A DNA stretch of 64,000 nt from an uncultured Oscillospiraceae bacterium (GTDB lineage Bacteria > Bacillota > Clostridia > Oscillospirales > Ruminococcaceae): contig CAJUAN010000006.1 of assembly GCA_910584715.1 (NCBI GenBank), positions 62,001 to 126,000 of the forward strand. The letters are read 5' to 3'. Positions 1 to 8,700 of the stretch are shown piece by piece. A program made the position numbers and the translations under genes. Positions within the stretch are counted from its first letter, which is position 1. Every line of letters starts with the position of its first letter. The notes beneath the pieces are model-generated. The model ran no database searches and was not told the DNA's origin. It worked only from the letters and a program-made list of their open reading frames with translations.

Positions 1-1
1 G

Positions 2-826
2 AAAAAGTCGGATTTCAGAGGCTGCGAGTACAATTTTTCCAACAATTTTGCATGGCACAGGCTTTACAACACTACTATATGCAAATATAAGGATTTCTAT
101 ATTTCCCGTTCCATGAAATATGGCATGAGCTTTACTTTTCCCGCCGGAAACGGAGACTACAAGGATCTTTTCCTTGTCCTGAAAAAGGAAGCGGAAGAAA
201 CGGGAAGTCCTCTGACGGTAAGTTCGGTTACAGATGAGAACCTAAGTCTCTTTGAGGAGCTTTTTGAGGGACAGTACAGCGTTTCCTGCGATGAATCAGA
301 CTGCGATTATATTTATGACGCGGAGAAGCTCAGAACGCTTTCGGGTAAGAAATATCATCAAAAAAGAAATCATCTGGCAAGATTTTATGAGAACGATTGG
401 GAGTATGCTCCTCTTACGGAAAAGGACTTTGACGAGTGCATAGAATTTGCCGTTAACAGCTATAATCTGAATCAGTCCTACGACGACGAGTCCAGCGTTG
501 CGGAGCAGTACGCTATAAATACATTTATGAATTACTTTGACGAACTGGAGCTGAAAGGCGGCGTTATCCGCGTGGACGGCAAGGTTCAGGGCTTTACGAT
601 TGGGGACGGGATAAATTCCGACACGTTCGATATCCACATCGAAAAGGCAAACTCGGATATACAGGGCGCGTATACTGCCATAAACAACGAGTTTGCGAAA
701 TCCGCGACGGTTGGATACAGCTTTATCAACCGCGAAGAGGACTTGGGTTTGGAGGGACTTCGCAAATCGAAGCGTTCTTATTATCCAGTGATAATGCTCC
801 GTAAAAACAAGGTCACATTCAAATAA
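2..826 (+). CDS. DUF2156 (phosphatidylglycerol lysyltransferase C-terminal-like) protein, 5' end cut by window
   Basis: The frame is open from base 2, so the gene starts upstream of the window; the ATG at 113 is internal. The visible 274 residues look like a DUF2156 GNAT-fold domain: the upstream part reads N-N-F-A-W-H-R-L-Y as in family N-termini, the basic segment KYHQKRNHL about 115 residues in is the usual K..R.. stretch, and the end has the family-like pattern of an N-R-E-E-D-L-G followed by G-L-R-K-S-K. The family is the soluble relative of the MprF C-terminal domain; its substrate is often unknown. No membrane segment is visible. The DJ-1 gene begins 19 bases after the stop, so the two are probably cotranscribed. 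Family assignment is good; the exact function is not known. Confidence 0.8.
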   Translation, partial: KKSDFRGCEYNFSNNFAWHRLYNTTICKYKDFYISRSMKYGMSFTFPAGNGDYKDLFLVLKKEAEETGSPLTVSSVTDENLSLFEELFEGQYSVSCDESDCDYIYDAEKLRTLSGKKYHQKRNHLARFYENDWEYAPLTEKDFDECIEFAVNSYNLNQSYDDESSVAEQYAINTFMNYFDELELKGGVIRVDGKVQGFTIGDGINSDTFDIHIEKANSDIQGAYTAINNEFAKSATVGYSFINREEDLGLEGLRKSKRSYYPVIMLRKNKVTFK

Positions 827-845
827 ACTTTTGGGAGGAATTGGA

Positions 846-1394
846 ATGATCTACATTTTTCTTGCAAACGGCTTTGAGGAAACCGAGGCTGTCACACCTA
901 TCGACATTCTCCGCAGGTGCGGTAAAGAGGTTGTTACCGTGGGCGTTGGCGGAGGTACTGTAACAAGCTCTCACGGGATAACTGTTGTTGCCGATACCGA
1001 GGATAAGCTCATCAATCTTGACGAAAAGCTGGAGGGAATAATTCTTCCCGGAGGTATGCCGGGTACGCTTAATCTGGAAAAGTCGGAAGCTGTTCAGAAG
1101 GCGATTGATTACTGTGTAGCTAACAACCTTTACATTGGGGCGATATGCGCTGCTCCGTCAATTCTGGGACACAAAGGAATTCTTAAGGGACGAAAGGTTG
1201 TGTGCTTTACAGGCTTTGAGTCACAGCTTGAGGGCGCTGAAGTATCCGACGAGCCTGTTGTTTGCGACGGAAACATTATAACTTCCCGCGGTGCAGGGAC
1301 GGCAGTGGATTTCGGATTGAAGCTTGCGGAAGTTTTTGCTTCCGACGAACAGAGTAAAAAAGTCGGAGAAGCGATCTTATGGTACAGAAGCTGA
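846..1394 (+). CDS. DJ-1/PfpI family protein (glutamine amidotransferase-like fold)
   Basis: A 182-residue protein matching the DJ-1 size. The nucleophile-elbow cysteine is in GAICAAPS near residue 101, and the partner acidic residue is in the N-terminal FEETEA. An in-frame TTG lies 15 bases upstream at 831, but the strong GGGAGG at 833-838 fits the ATG at 846, which gives the typical family start MIYIFLANG. DJ-1 family members act as deglycases, chaperones or redox sensors; which applies here cannot be seen. The 3' end overlaps the next gene by 16 bases, which implies translational coupling. Confidence 0.9.
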   Translation: MIYIFLANGFEETEAVTPIDILRRCGKEVVTVGVGGGTVTSSHGITVVADTEDKLINLDEKLEGIILPGGMPGTLNLEKSEAVQKAIDYCVANNLYIGAICAAPSILGHKGILKGRKVVCFTGFESQLEGAEVSDEPVVCDGNIITSRGAGTAVDFGLKLAEVFASDEQSKKVGEAILWYRS

Positions 1395-2038
1395 TCGGTT
1401 TTGACATCAGGGAGCATAAGACTGAACTTCGGGACAACTATAAACGTATCCGCCGTGAAATGCCGGTCAACTTGAAAAAGCTTCGAGATGAAAGGATTTT
1501 TTCAAAGCTTATCGGGCTGGATGCCTATAAAGCTGCAAAGACTGTGCTTACCTACGTTTCCACGGATATAGAGGTGGATACGATAAGGTTTATAAAATAC
1601 GCTCTCGGAGACGGAAAAACCGTTGCCGTACCAAGATGCGTACCGAATACGCGTGACATGGCGTTCTATATTATAAATTCATTGCGTGATCTGGAGCGTG
1701 GTTCTTTTTCTGTACTTGAACCGATACCGAAAAAATGCAGGAAGCTTACCGATTTCAAAGGAGCCTTTTGTATAGTTCCTGCTTTGGTATACGACAGATA
1801 CGGATACCGTTTGGGTTACGGAAAGGGTTACTACGACCGGTTTTTATCAGCTCATCCGAATATGTTTCTCGTAGGGATAGGTTATTGTTGCTGTACTGTG
1901 ACAGAGCTTGTTCACGGGCGGTTTGACGTTGCGGTCGATACTCTTGTTACTGAAAAATATGTTAAAAAATGCGGAAAGGAAAACGATGCGGATGGAACAG
2001 AAAGAATTGGAGCGAAGCGAAAAAAGCGTTCTCCTTGA
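1379..2038 (+). CDS. 5-formyltetrahydrofolate cyclo-ligase family protein
   Basis: A 219-residue cytoplasmic enzyme that converts 5-formyl-THF to 5,10-methenyl-THF using ATP. The diagnostic C-terminal motif GYGKGYYDRFL is at about residues 148-158, preceded by the family pattern V-P-A-L-V-Y-D. The N-terminal segment with K..LR..YK..R corresponds to the ATP-binding basic helix. It begins inside the end of the DJ-1 gene, and its last ~50 bases overlap the start of mltG, so the three genes appear tightly coupled. The extreme C-terminus is rich in Lys/Arg and probably unstructured. Confidence 0.93.
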   Translation: MVQKLIGFDIREHKTELRDNYKRIRREMPVNLKKLRDERIFSKLIGLDAYKAAKTVLTYVSTDIEVDTIRFIKYALGDGKTVAVPRCVPNTRDMAFYIINSLRDLERGSFSVLEPIPKKCRKLTDFKGAFCIVPALVYDRYGYRLGYGKGYYDRFLSAHPNMFLVGIGYCCCTVTELVHGRFDVAVDTLVTEKYVKKCGKENDADGTERIGAKRKKRSP

Positions 2039-3371
2039 CGATATATTAAACAGCGTGCCGGAGGAAACGGCTTCTTCCGGTGTTGAAGAGCCGAATGAAA
2101 ACAGCGGTGATAATATTCCTGATCAGAACCAAAATGCTTCAGTGGAATCCGATACTGAAGCCGCTGAAGATGAAGAGAAGCTTCCGAACGCTGACGAGTC
2201 CTCGGACGGGCGAGATGAAAATACTGCGGAACAGGACTCGGAAGAGTTTGACGGCGAAGAAGACGAAGATTATGACGGTTACGAGGAGGAAGTACCCAAA
2301 AAGCGGAAAAAGAAAAAGCGCGGTCATGGTCATATTATTTTCGGACTGCTTTTCAGCGTTGTTATAATTTCCGTATCTATACTTGCCGCGGTGTTTATCT
2401 TAAAATGCTCCAAGGAATTTCTTGCTATCGGCAAGTCCGATATTGAGCTTGTGGTTGATATACCGATGAACTCGAGTACGTTTGATATCGCCGAACAGCT
2501 TTACAGCGAGGGTATAATTTCCGAACCGAAGCTATTCAGACTTTTCTCCAAATTCAAGGGCGCAGACGGAACTTACATAGCGGGAACTCATACCCTATCA
2601 CCTAAAATGGACTACAATACGCTTATTGAGGAATTGCAGGCGGAAGCCGAAAATCAGCGTGAGACAGCCGACGTTATCTTTCCCGAGGGAATAACGCTTT
2701 TTGAAGCTGCACAAAGGTTGGAAGAAAAGAATGTGTGCAGCGCAGACGAGTTTATAAAAGTATTTAATGCGGGCGGTTTTGGATTTGATTTTGAAGAAAA
2801 AGTCAGAATCAGTTCATTGAAATTTTACAAAATGGAGGGGTACTTTTTCCCCGATACTTATCAATTCTATGTTGAGGAGGATCCGCGTGTCGTTGCGAAA
2901 AAAATCTACAAAAACTTCGATGCAAGAGTTACTCCCGACCTTTATGGACGAATGAAAGACCTTGACATGGAGCTTGAGGATGTTCTCACGCTTGCTTCTG
3001 TCATTCAGGCGGAGGCTCCTGATACAAAAAATATGAAAATGGTTGCTTCGGTATTCTTTAACCGTCTGAACAATCCCGACGAGTATCCGCTGCTCCAGTC
3101 AGACCCTACCACAAATTACGTTGAAGAGGTTATTAAACCTAATATTCAGTTTAAATCGGAAGCAATGTTCAAGGCTTACGATACGTACCAAGGTGCCGGG
3201 CTTCCTCCTGGACCTATCTGCAATCCCGGACTGGACGCGATAAACGCGGTGCTTTATCCCGCTGAAACTGACTATTTTTATTTTTGTTCAAACCTGGAAA
3301 CCGGCGAGTTTTTCTACGCTGAAACTTTGGACGAGCATAATCAGAATCTGATCGAAGCAGGTCTTGTCTGA
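1986..3371 (+). CDS. mltG: endolytic murein transglycosylase MltG (YceG-like)
   Basis: A membrane-anchored enzyme that cleaves nascent peptidoglycan strands and so terminates glycan elongation. From the ATG at 1986 (after GGAAAGGA) it has 461 residues: a long acidic cytoplasmic region (~residues 1-100) ending in a Lys/Arg cluster, one transmembrane helix (~113-136), then a LysM-like region and the YceG catalytic domain. The catalytic glutamate is in the segment A-S-V-I-Q-A-E-A, followed by the conserved F-F-N-R-L and L-Q-S-D-P-T-T-N-Y-V. The open frame extends upstream to 1908, but that start would overlap the previous gene by 130 bases and lacks a ribosome site. The unusually long acidic N-terminus is typical of clostridial MltG. 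A U32 protease-like gene follows, as next to mltG (yrrL) in Bacillus. Confidence 0.92.
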   Translation: MRMEQKELERSEKSVLLDDILNSVPEETASSGVEEPNENSGDNIPDQNQNASVESDTEAAEDEEKLPNADESSDGRDENTAEQDSEEFDGEEDEDYDGYEEEVPKKRKKKKRGHGHIIFGLLFSVVIISVSILAAVFILKCSKEFLAIGKSDIELVVDIPMNSSTFDIAEQLYSEGIISEPKLFRLFSKFKGADGTYIAGTHTLSPKMDYNTLIEELQAEAENQRETADVIFPEGITLFEAAQRLEEKNVCSADEFIKVFNAGGFGFDFEEKVRISSLKFYKMEGYFFPDTYQFYVEEDPRVVAKKIYKNFDARVTPDLYGRMKDLDMELEDVLTLASVIQAEAPDTKNMKMVASVFFNRLNNPDEYPLLQSDPTTNYVEEVIKPNIQFKSEAMFKAYDTYQGAGLPPGPICNPGLDAINAVLYPAETDYFYFCSNLETGEFFYAETLDEHNQNLIEAGLV

Positions 3372-3382
3372 ACGGAGGAGCT

Positions 3383-4594
3383 ATGAATTTCAACAATCTT
3401 GAAGTACTGTCCCCCGCAGGAAGCTTTGAAAGCCTGCGGGCTGCAGTGGATTACGGTGCGGACGCTGTTTATTTGGGCGGACAAAGCTTCGGTATGCGCG
3501 CAGGACCCGAAAATTTTACTTATGATTCTTTAAAGGCGGCAGTCGAACTTGCACACTCAAAAGGCGTTAAAATCTATTTGACCTGCAATACGCTGCCGCG
3601 AAACAACGAGATACCTTATTTCAGGCAGCTTATGGAGGAAGCAAACGATTGCGGCGTTGACGCTGTTATTGTCGCCGATTTGGGTTTGCTGTCACTCGTG
3701 AAGGAGTACTGTCCCGATATGGAAGTGCATATGTCCACCCAAACTGGAATCGTCAATTATGTTACAGCACGCGAGCTGTACAACATGGGCGTGAAGCGTG
3801 CGGTCGTTGCAAGAGAGCTTTCGCTTGAGGAAATTGCCGAGATAAGAGCAAAAACGCCTGCTGACCTGGATATTGAAGCTTTTGTACATGGGGCAATGTG
3901 CGTGTCCTTTTCGGGACGCTGTTTGCTGTCCCAGTATTTGGTAAACCGCGACGCCAACCGTGGGGAATGCGCTCAGCCATGCCGCTGGAGCTACAGCCTG
4001 ATGGAAGAGACCAGAAAAGGGGAGTACTATCCGATTCACGAGGATACTGACGGTACCTACATTCTTAATGCCAAAGACTTGTGCATGATAGATCATCTTG
4101 CTGAAATTGCTGAAGCGGGGGTCACAAGTCTTAAAATTGAGGGACGGGCAAAATCTTCCTACTATGTTTCGGTGGTTACAAATGCTTATCGAATGGCGGT
4201 TGACAGTTTAAAGCAAGGTTCAGAATGTCCCGAGTGGGTCAGGGAAGAGGTATTCAAAGTCAGTCACAGACCGTACTGCACCGGATTTTTCTTTGGACAC
4301 CCAAAGGACTGTCAGTATTATCCAAGCAGCGGTTATATTAGGGAGTATGATGTTGCTGCTGTTGTTGGTGAATGTAAAGGCGGGTATCTTTACTGCACTC
4401 AGAGAAATAAATTTTCCAATGGAGACGAGGTGGAGATTCTCGCTCCGGGTAAAAAATTTGATACTTTCAAGGTCAGTGAACTTTTAAACGGAGACGGAGA
4501 GCCAATCGAAAGTGCAAATCATGCTATGATGAAGCTTATGATACCATGTGAAAAGGAGTATCCTCCCAACTCAATAATAAGGATAAAAAAATAG
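3383..4594 (+). CDS. peptidase U32 family protein, probable tRNA U34 hydroxylation factor (TrhP-like)
   Basis: A 403-residue protein of the U32 family. Start ATG at 3383 follows CGGAGGAG. It opens with L-E-V-L-S-P-A-G and has the family signature E-A-F-V-H-G-A-M-C near residue 166, then a cysteine cluster (S-G-R-C, then R-G-E-C-A-Q-P-C) that in TrhP/RlhA relatives binds an iron-sulfur cluster. In Bacillus subtilis the homologues yrrN/yrrO follow yrrL (mltG), the same order as here, and take part in prephenate-dependent 5-hydroxyuridine formation in tRNA. That supports TrhP rather than a true collagenase-like protease. Function is by homology and context. Confidence 0.85.
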   Translation: MNFNNLEVLSPAGSFESLRAAVDYGADAVYLGGQSFGMRAGPENFTYDSLKAAVELAHSKGVKIYLTCNTLPRNNEIPYFRQLMEEANDCGVDAVIVADLGLLSLVKEYCPDMEVHMSTQTGIVNYVTARELYNMGVKRAVVARELSLEEIAEIRAKTPADLDIEAFVHGAMCVSFSGRCLLSQYLVNRDANRGECAQPCRWSYSLMEETRKGEYYPIHEDTDGTYILNAKDLCMIDHLAEIAEAGVTSLKIEGRAKSSYYVSVVTNAYRMAVDSLKQGSECPEWVREEVFKVSHRPYCTGFFFGHPKDCQYYPSSGYIREYDVAAVVGECKGGYLYCTQRNKFSNGDEVEILAPGKKFDTFKVSELLNGDGEPIESANHAMMKLMIPCEKEYPPNSIIRIKK

Positions 4595-4676
4595 TGTAAA
4601 ATTAAAATGCTTTACAGCTGGGGCGCGCATAAAATATCTTGTTTGCCAATATTAATGGTAAAAAGGAGATGTTGAT

Positions 4677-5000
4677 ATGCAGGAAAATATGACAAGCTGT
4701 GAGACTTTACATGATGAAGAGTCCTCAGAAATGATTGTGGAACAAACCAAACAAGACGAACGAGTATGTACCGAACCACGCGGCAGAAAAACCGCGTCAT
4801 TTGGGGATACGATTACTTTGCAGGCTATACTGTGTATACTTCTTGCCATTGGCTTTATAGCCGCAAACATTTTGAACGGAGGTCTTGCAGCTGATATTTT
4901 TGAGCTGTACGAAAGCAAATTCAATTCCGACAGTACCACAGTCGATGTTTTTGCTTCAATTGTTGATTTTCTCGGTACGGCTCCGATAGACAATGTTTGA
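4677..5000 (+). CDS. small single-pass membrane protein of unknown function, upstream of M50 protease
   Basis: A 107-residue protein with AAGGAG seven bases before the ATG. Residues 1-45 are polar and acidic, about 47-68 form one hydrophobic helix (T-L-Q-A-I-L-C-I-L-L...), and the last 40 residues are soluble and acidic. It overlaps the next gene, a site-2 protease, by 8 bases, so the two are translationally coupled. SpoIVFB-type proteases work with small membrane partners (SpoIVFA, BofA). No similarity to either is recognisable and there is no LytM domain, so a partner role is inferred only from position and topology. Confidence 0.75.
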   Translation: MQENMTSCETLHDEESSEMIVEQTKQDERVCTEPRGRKTASFGDTITLQAILCILLAIGFIAANILNGGLAADIFELYESKFNSDSTTVDVFASIVDFLGTAPIDNV

Positions 5001-5583
5001 GCTTCGGTTTAAAAGCTTTACCGCAGCGTTTGATTTCAGTTTTTTCGCTTCGGTTTCGCTGCTTATGCTGATCGGCAATAACCGTTATGCGCTTTTTGGA
5101 CTTGCCTCCTGTCTTTGGCATGAGATGGGACATTTTATTGTTATGCGTATTTGCGGTATTCCCGTAAAGAGACTGGTATTTTACGGCGCAGGCATAAAGC
5201 TTATACCTGACAAGCAGCTTGACTTTACAGGATTCCGAGTACAGCTTTCTGTTCTTCTTGCGGGAAGCGCAGCTAATTTTCTTGCAGCGGCGCTGCTGTC
5301 TTTTTCGGAAAACTATGCTGTCAGAATATTTGCAGCAGTAAATTCTGTAATAGGCGCGTTTAATTTGCTGCCGCTTGGGTACTTGGACGGAGGGAAAATA
5401 CTTACGCTGTTTATCCGCAGTTTTTGCGGATTTTCATTGTCCTGCCGTTTGGAACGGTATCTTAAATGGCTTAATGTCATCTTGATAATTGTTATTCTTA
5501 TAGTGTTTGCAGTGCTTGGAAAAGGAAATTTTACGCTGTATCTTACTTTATGCTGTCTGCTTGTATCGGCGGCTGCATGTTGA
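4993..5583 (+). CDS. M50 site-2 protease, SpoIVFB-like intramembrane zinc metalloprotease
   Basis: A 196-residue polytopic membrane protein. The zinc motif HEMGH is at residues 43-47, and the second metal-ligand region N-L-L-P-L-G-Y-L-D-G-G has the ligand Asp near 132. Hydrophobic segments surround both motifs and two more follow (~155-175 and the C-terminal end). The size fits the minimal SpoIVFB class, which cleaves pro-sigma-K in the mother cell of spore-formers; the ylbJ, yqfC and yqfD genes in this window agree with a sporulation setting. There is no PDZ or CBS domain. The substrate is unproven. Confidence 0.85.
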   Translation: MFELRFKSFTAAFDFSFFASVSLLMLIGNNRYALFGLASCLWHEMGHFIVMRICGIPVKRLVFYGAGIKLIPDKQLDFTGFRVQLSVLLAGSAANFLAAALLSFSENYAVRIFAAVNSVIGAFNLLPLGYLDGGKILTLFIRSFCGFSLSCRLERYLKWLNVILIIVILIVFAVLGKGNFTLYLTLCCLLVSAAAC

Positions 5584-5609
5584 TGACGCAGTGAAGGGAT
5601 TGTTAAAAT

Positions 5610-7469
5610 ATGTTAAAAGATCGTATAGAAGCTTTGCTTCTGAAAGTCAGGTCACCGTCGCGTTATATAGGCGGAGAACTTAACAGCGTGGTAAAGGATA
5701 AAAGTAAGGTGGATGTGCGGTTTGCATTTTGTTTTCCAGATTCATATGATGTGGGAATGTCACACCTTGGAATGAAAATTTTATATTCGCTGAAAAATAA
5801 GCGGGAGAACTTCTGGTGCGAACGCGTATTTGCGCCTTGGGTGGATTTTGAGCAGCTTATGCGGGAAAACGATATTCCGTTGTACGCTTTGGAAAGTCTC
5901 GACCCTGTAAAGGAGTTTGACTTTATAGGCTTTACAATCCAGTACGAGCTGTGTTATACAAATATTTTGAATATGCTCGACCTTGCGGGACTTCCTGTAA
6001 AGGCAAAAGACCGTACAGATGATATGCCGATAGTTGTCGCGGGAGGACCCTGCGTATGCAATCCCGAGCCGTTGGCGGACTTTATGGACCTGTTTATAAT
6101 AGGCGAGGGCGAGGAAGTCAACCTTGAGCTTATGGATCTTTATGCCGAAATGAAGAAGCGCGGCTGTTCCAAAAAAGAGTTCCTTGAGGCGGCTTCCGGA
6201 ATCGAGGGTATCTATGTGCCGTCCTTTTACGACGTTTACTATAATGATGACGGTACTGTCAAGGACGTGGTTTCCAATAATCCAAATGCGCCGCTTACCG
6301 TGAGAAAGCGTATTATCAAAGACCTTGACAAAGTTTTTTATCCGGAATCCTTTGTTGTGCCGTACTGCGAGATAGTCCATGACAGAGCGGTTGTAGAGGT
6401 GCTGAGGGGCTGCATAAGGGGCTGCCGTTTTTGTCAGGCGGGCTTCATATACCGTCCTTTCAGGGAGAAAAGTTCGGATACTATAGTAAAACAAACCAAG
6501 TGCCTGTGCGAATCCACGGGCTATGAGGAGGTATCCCTGTCTTCTCTCAGTACCAGCGACCTGTCAGATATAAACGATACTCTTACTCAGGTGGCGGAGT
6601 ACACCGAAAAAGAGAATGTTAATCTGTCGCTTCCCTCAATGCGTATAGATAAGTTCAGCGGAGAGCTTATGGAACAAATACAAAAGGTACGGAAAAGCGG
6701 TCTGACCTTTGCGCCGGAAGCCGGTACCCAGCGTCTTCGGGACGTTATCAACAAAAACATAACCGAGGACGAGATAATGCGGGCGTGCAGGCTTGCCTTT
6801 TTCGAGGGCGGCTACACGGCGGTAAAGCTTTACTTCATGCTGGGGCTGCCTACCGAGACAGACGACGACATATGCGGAATTGCCGAGCTTGCGGAGAAGA
6901 TCGTTGATCTGTACTACAGCAATCCCGACCGTCCCCGGGGAAAGCACATCAAGATATCAATAAGCTGCGCCACGTTTGTGCCTAAACCGTTTACGCCCTT
7001 TGAGTTTGAGCCTCAGGCGTCCGAGGAGGAAATAAAACATAAGCAGAAAGTCTTGCTGGACTCGGTTCGTTCCCGCAAGCGTATAAATGTAAGCTGGCAC
7101 AAATATCAGGTCAGCATACTTGAAGCTGTGCTTGCAAAAGGAGACAGGCGGCTATGCGACACAATATACGAGGCGTGGAAACTCGGCTGCAAGTTCGACA
7201 GCTGGGACGAGCTTTATCGGTACGATCTGTGGCAAAAAGCTTTTGAGCAAACAGGCGTTGACGTTGATTTTTACGCGCATAGGGCGCGTCCATACGATGA
7301 AGTAATGCCCTGGCAGCATTTGGATTACCTTGTTTCGAGAGAGTTTTTGGTAAAAGAAAACCAAAGGGCGCGTGAGGGAAAAACTACCCCCAACTGCCGT
7401 GAAAAATGTTCCGCCTGCGGAGTATCAAAGTGTATCGGAGGTGCGTGCTTTGGAAAAGATAAATCTTAG
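5610..7469 (+). CDS. TIGR03960 family radical SAM protein with B12-binding-like N-terminal domain
   Basis: A 619-residue protein. The N-terminal ~220 residues have a B12-binding-like fold (F-P-D-S-Y-D-V-G-M-S-H-L-G near 40). The radical SAM [4Fe-4S] motif C-I-R-G-C-R-F-C is at about 268-275, followed by the SAM-binding barrel. The C-terminus has a Cys-rich knuckle (C-R-E-K-C-S-A-C, then C-I-G-G-A-C). It is paired with the TIGR03936 gene, as is usual in Clostridia, where the two are often near rplU/rpmA and RNase G; here rplS follows instead. The reaction is unknown, but conserved neighbours suggest RNA or ribosome modification. The next gene starts inside its last 20 bases. Confidence 0.9.
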   Translation: MLKDRIEALLLKVRSPSRYIGGELNSVVKDKSKVDVRFAFCFPDSYDVGMSHLGMKILYSLKNKRENFWCERVFAPWVDFEQLMRENDIPLYALESLDPVKEFDFIGFTIQYELCYTNILNMLDLAGLPVKAKDRTDDMPIVVAGGPCVCNPEPLADFMDLFIIGEGEEVNLELMDLYAEMKKRGCSKKEFLEAASGIEGIYVPSFYDVYYNDDGTVKDVVSNNPNAPLTVRKRIIKDLDKVFYPESFVVPYCEIVHDRAVVEVLRGCIRGCRFCQAGFIYRPFREKSSDTIVKQTKCLCESTGYEEVSLSSLSTSDLSDINDTLTQVAEYTEKENVNLSLPSMRIDKFSGELMEQIQKVRKSGLTFAPEAGTQRLRDVINKNITEDEIMRACRLAFFEGGYTAVKLYFMLGLPTETDDDICGIAELAEKIVDLYYSNPDRPRGKHIKISISCATFVPKPFTPFEFEPQASEEEIKHKQKVLLDSVRSRKRINVSWHKYQVSILEAVLAKGDRRLCDTIYEAWKLGCKFDSWDELYRYDLWQKAFEQTGVDVDFYAHRARPYDEVMPWQHLDYLVSREFLVKENQRAREGKTTPNCREKCSACGVSKCIGGACFGKDKS

Positions 7470-8115
7470 AGCGAGGTTTGAAAAAAGCGGACGAGCTGTT
7501 TTTATCTCTCATCTGGACTTGATGAGAACTATGCAGCGGGCCTTGAAACGTTCAAAAATTCCTGTTTGGTACACCGAGGGCTTCAATCCGCATATTTACC
7601 TTAATTTTCCTTTGGCTCTTTCTCTCGGAGTAACCGGCAGATCGGAGTTTATGGACTTTGCCGTCACCGAGCGGACAGCTTTTGAAACGCTTCGGGACAG
7701 GCTTAACAGAGAAATGCCCGAGGGACTGAGAATCCTGGATATATTTGAGCCTCTGAACGAAAACAAGGACGTAGGCTTCGCGGACTACAGGATAGATTTT
7801 CATAGCGGCGCTGACCCGAAGGAAACTCTGTCTATGCTTGAAAAAATGCTTTCGGAGGAGAAGATCGAGGTTGACAAGCGTTCCAAAAGCAAGGGCACGG
7901 TCAAAACCGATATAAAGCCTCACATTGACGTAATGTCTGCGGAGCCGTTGGGAGAAGCTTTGCGGGTGCTTATAAGGCTTCCCGCAGGCTTGAAAATGAA
8001 TATAAACGCCGGTGTTTTTACAGACGCATTTGCAGACTACAGCAAAATTAAATTTACAAAAATTTGTGCAGAATGCACAAAAATATTGTGTACTGACGGT
8101 CAAGATTTTAAGTAA
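7450..8115 (+). CDS. TIGR03936 family (DUF2344) radical SAM-associated protein
   Basis: The protein starts best at TTG 7450, because GGAGGTG lies at 7437-7443 with ideal spacing, giving 221 residues beginning (M)-E-K-I-N-L-R-A-R-F-E-K-S-G. An upstream ATG at 7372 lies deep in the preceding gene and has no ribosome site; a GTG at 7441 overlaps the Shine-Dalgarno. The conserved H-L-D-L-M-R-T-M-Q-R-A and G-F-N-P-H segments identify DUF2344. It is always found with, or fused to, the TIGR03960 radical SAM protein and is presumed to be its partner. Function unknown. Confidence 0.88.
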   Translation: MEKINLRARFEKSGRAVFISHLDLMRTMQRALKRSKIPVWYTEGFNPHIYLNFPLALSLGVTGRSEFMDFAVTERTAFETLRDRLNREMPEGLRILDIFEPLNENKDVGFADYRIDFHSGADPKETLSMLEKMLSEEKIEVDKRSKSKGTVKTDIKPHIDVMSAEPLGEALRVLIRLPAGLKMNINAGVFTDAFADYSKIKFTKICAECTKILCTDGQDFK

Positions 8116-8147
8116 GTGACGTTTTAGCTTTTTTTGTAAGAAAATAC

Positions 8148-8176
8148 TTGCAATTCGTGAAAAAATGTGATAATAT
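8148..8176 (+). promoter_or_regulatory. sigma-A promoter of rplS
   Basis: TTGCAA at 8148-8153 and TAATAT at 8171-8176 are separated by exactly 17 bases. The position, about 170 bases before the rplS start, leaves room for the structured leader. It lies just after the TIGR03936 stop. Confidence 0.75.
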
Positions 8177-8189
8177 TATATAGCATTTA

Positions 8190-8335
8190 AAAATCCGCCC
8201 GAGCTATAGCCGGACGAGATTAATGCCCTGCCGTAACAGGCTTAAGCCGCGGCAGACATTAAAAGGACAGTCCGCTGCCTTATGCCGCCTCGGAGCGGCT
8301 GCTTGCGAAAGGTAAGAATGTCTTGAAATTTAGGA
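8190..8335 (+). ncRNA. structured 5' leader of rplS, probable L19 autoregulatory leader
   Basis: About 150 transcribed bases precede rplS and contain interlocking helices. ATG-flanked CTGCCG (8228-8233) pairs with CGGCAG (8250-8255), and AATG (8222-8225) continues the stem with CATT (8257-8260). A second hairpin is GCCGC (8284-8288)/GCGGC (8295-8299). The segment AGACATT (8254-8260) can instead pair perfectly with AATGTCT (8317-8323), just upstream of the AGGAGG ribosome site. Firmicutes rplS genes are known to carry L19-binding leaders (the Rfam L19 leader). The match to that model was not computed. Confidence 0.5.
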
Positions 8336-8344
8336 GGAAATATC

Positions 8345-8689
8345 ATGGACGCACTGAAGCTTATCAGCGGCAGCAGCCTTAAAGAGAACGCTCCCGTTGT
8401 AAACGTGGGCGACACCGTTAAGGTTCACGTTAAGATCAAGGAAGGCGAGAAGTACAGAATTCAGGTTTTTGAGGGTACTGTTATCGCCAAGAAGCACGGA
8501 GGAATCAACGAGACATTTACAGTAAGGCGCGTTGCGCACGGCTGCGGTATTGAAAGAGTGTTCCCCGTTCATTCGCCGGTTGTCGATAAGGTTGAGCTTG
8601 TAAGAAGCGGTAAGGTTCGCCGCAGCAAGCTTTATTATCTCCGCGACAGAGTCGGCAAGGCTGCTAAGGTTAAAGAACAGATTCGCTGA
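8345..8689 (+). CDS. rplS: 50S ribosomal protein L19
   Basis: A 114-residue protein of normal L19 length. Recognisable segments are V-N-V-G-D-T-V-K-V-H, the F-E-G-T-V-I-A region, the F-T-V-R-R motif followed by G-I-E-R-V-F-P-V-H-S-P, and a basic C-terminus (R-R-S-K-L-Y-Y-L-R-D-R). AGGAGG lies 6 bases before the ATG. It contacts the 30S-50S interface of the ribosome. It has its own promoter, leader and terminator, so it is probably mainly monocistronic, with lepB receiving readthrough. Confidence 0.98.
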   Translation: MDALKLISGSSLKENAPVVNVGDTVKVHVKIKEGEKYRIQVFEGTVIAKKHGGINETFTVRRVAHGCGIERVFPVHSPVVDKVELVRSGKVRRSKLYYLRDRVGKAAKVKEQIR

Positions 8690-8700
8690 CTGCGGTTGTA

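Noticed and set aside
1908..1985. Extended MltG start at 1908
   Set aside because: It would overlap the cyclo-ligase gene by 130 bases, has no ribosome site, and the extra residues are not family-like.
4628..4635. Sigma-E-like -10 (CATAAAAT) before the small membrane protein and site-2 protease
   Set aside because: It matches the -10 at 7 of 8 positions, but nothing like KMATATT is at 13-15 bases upstream, so a promoter cannot be supported.
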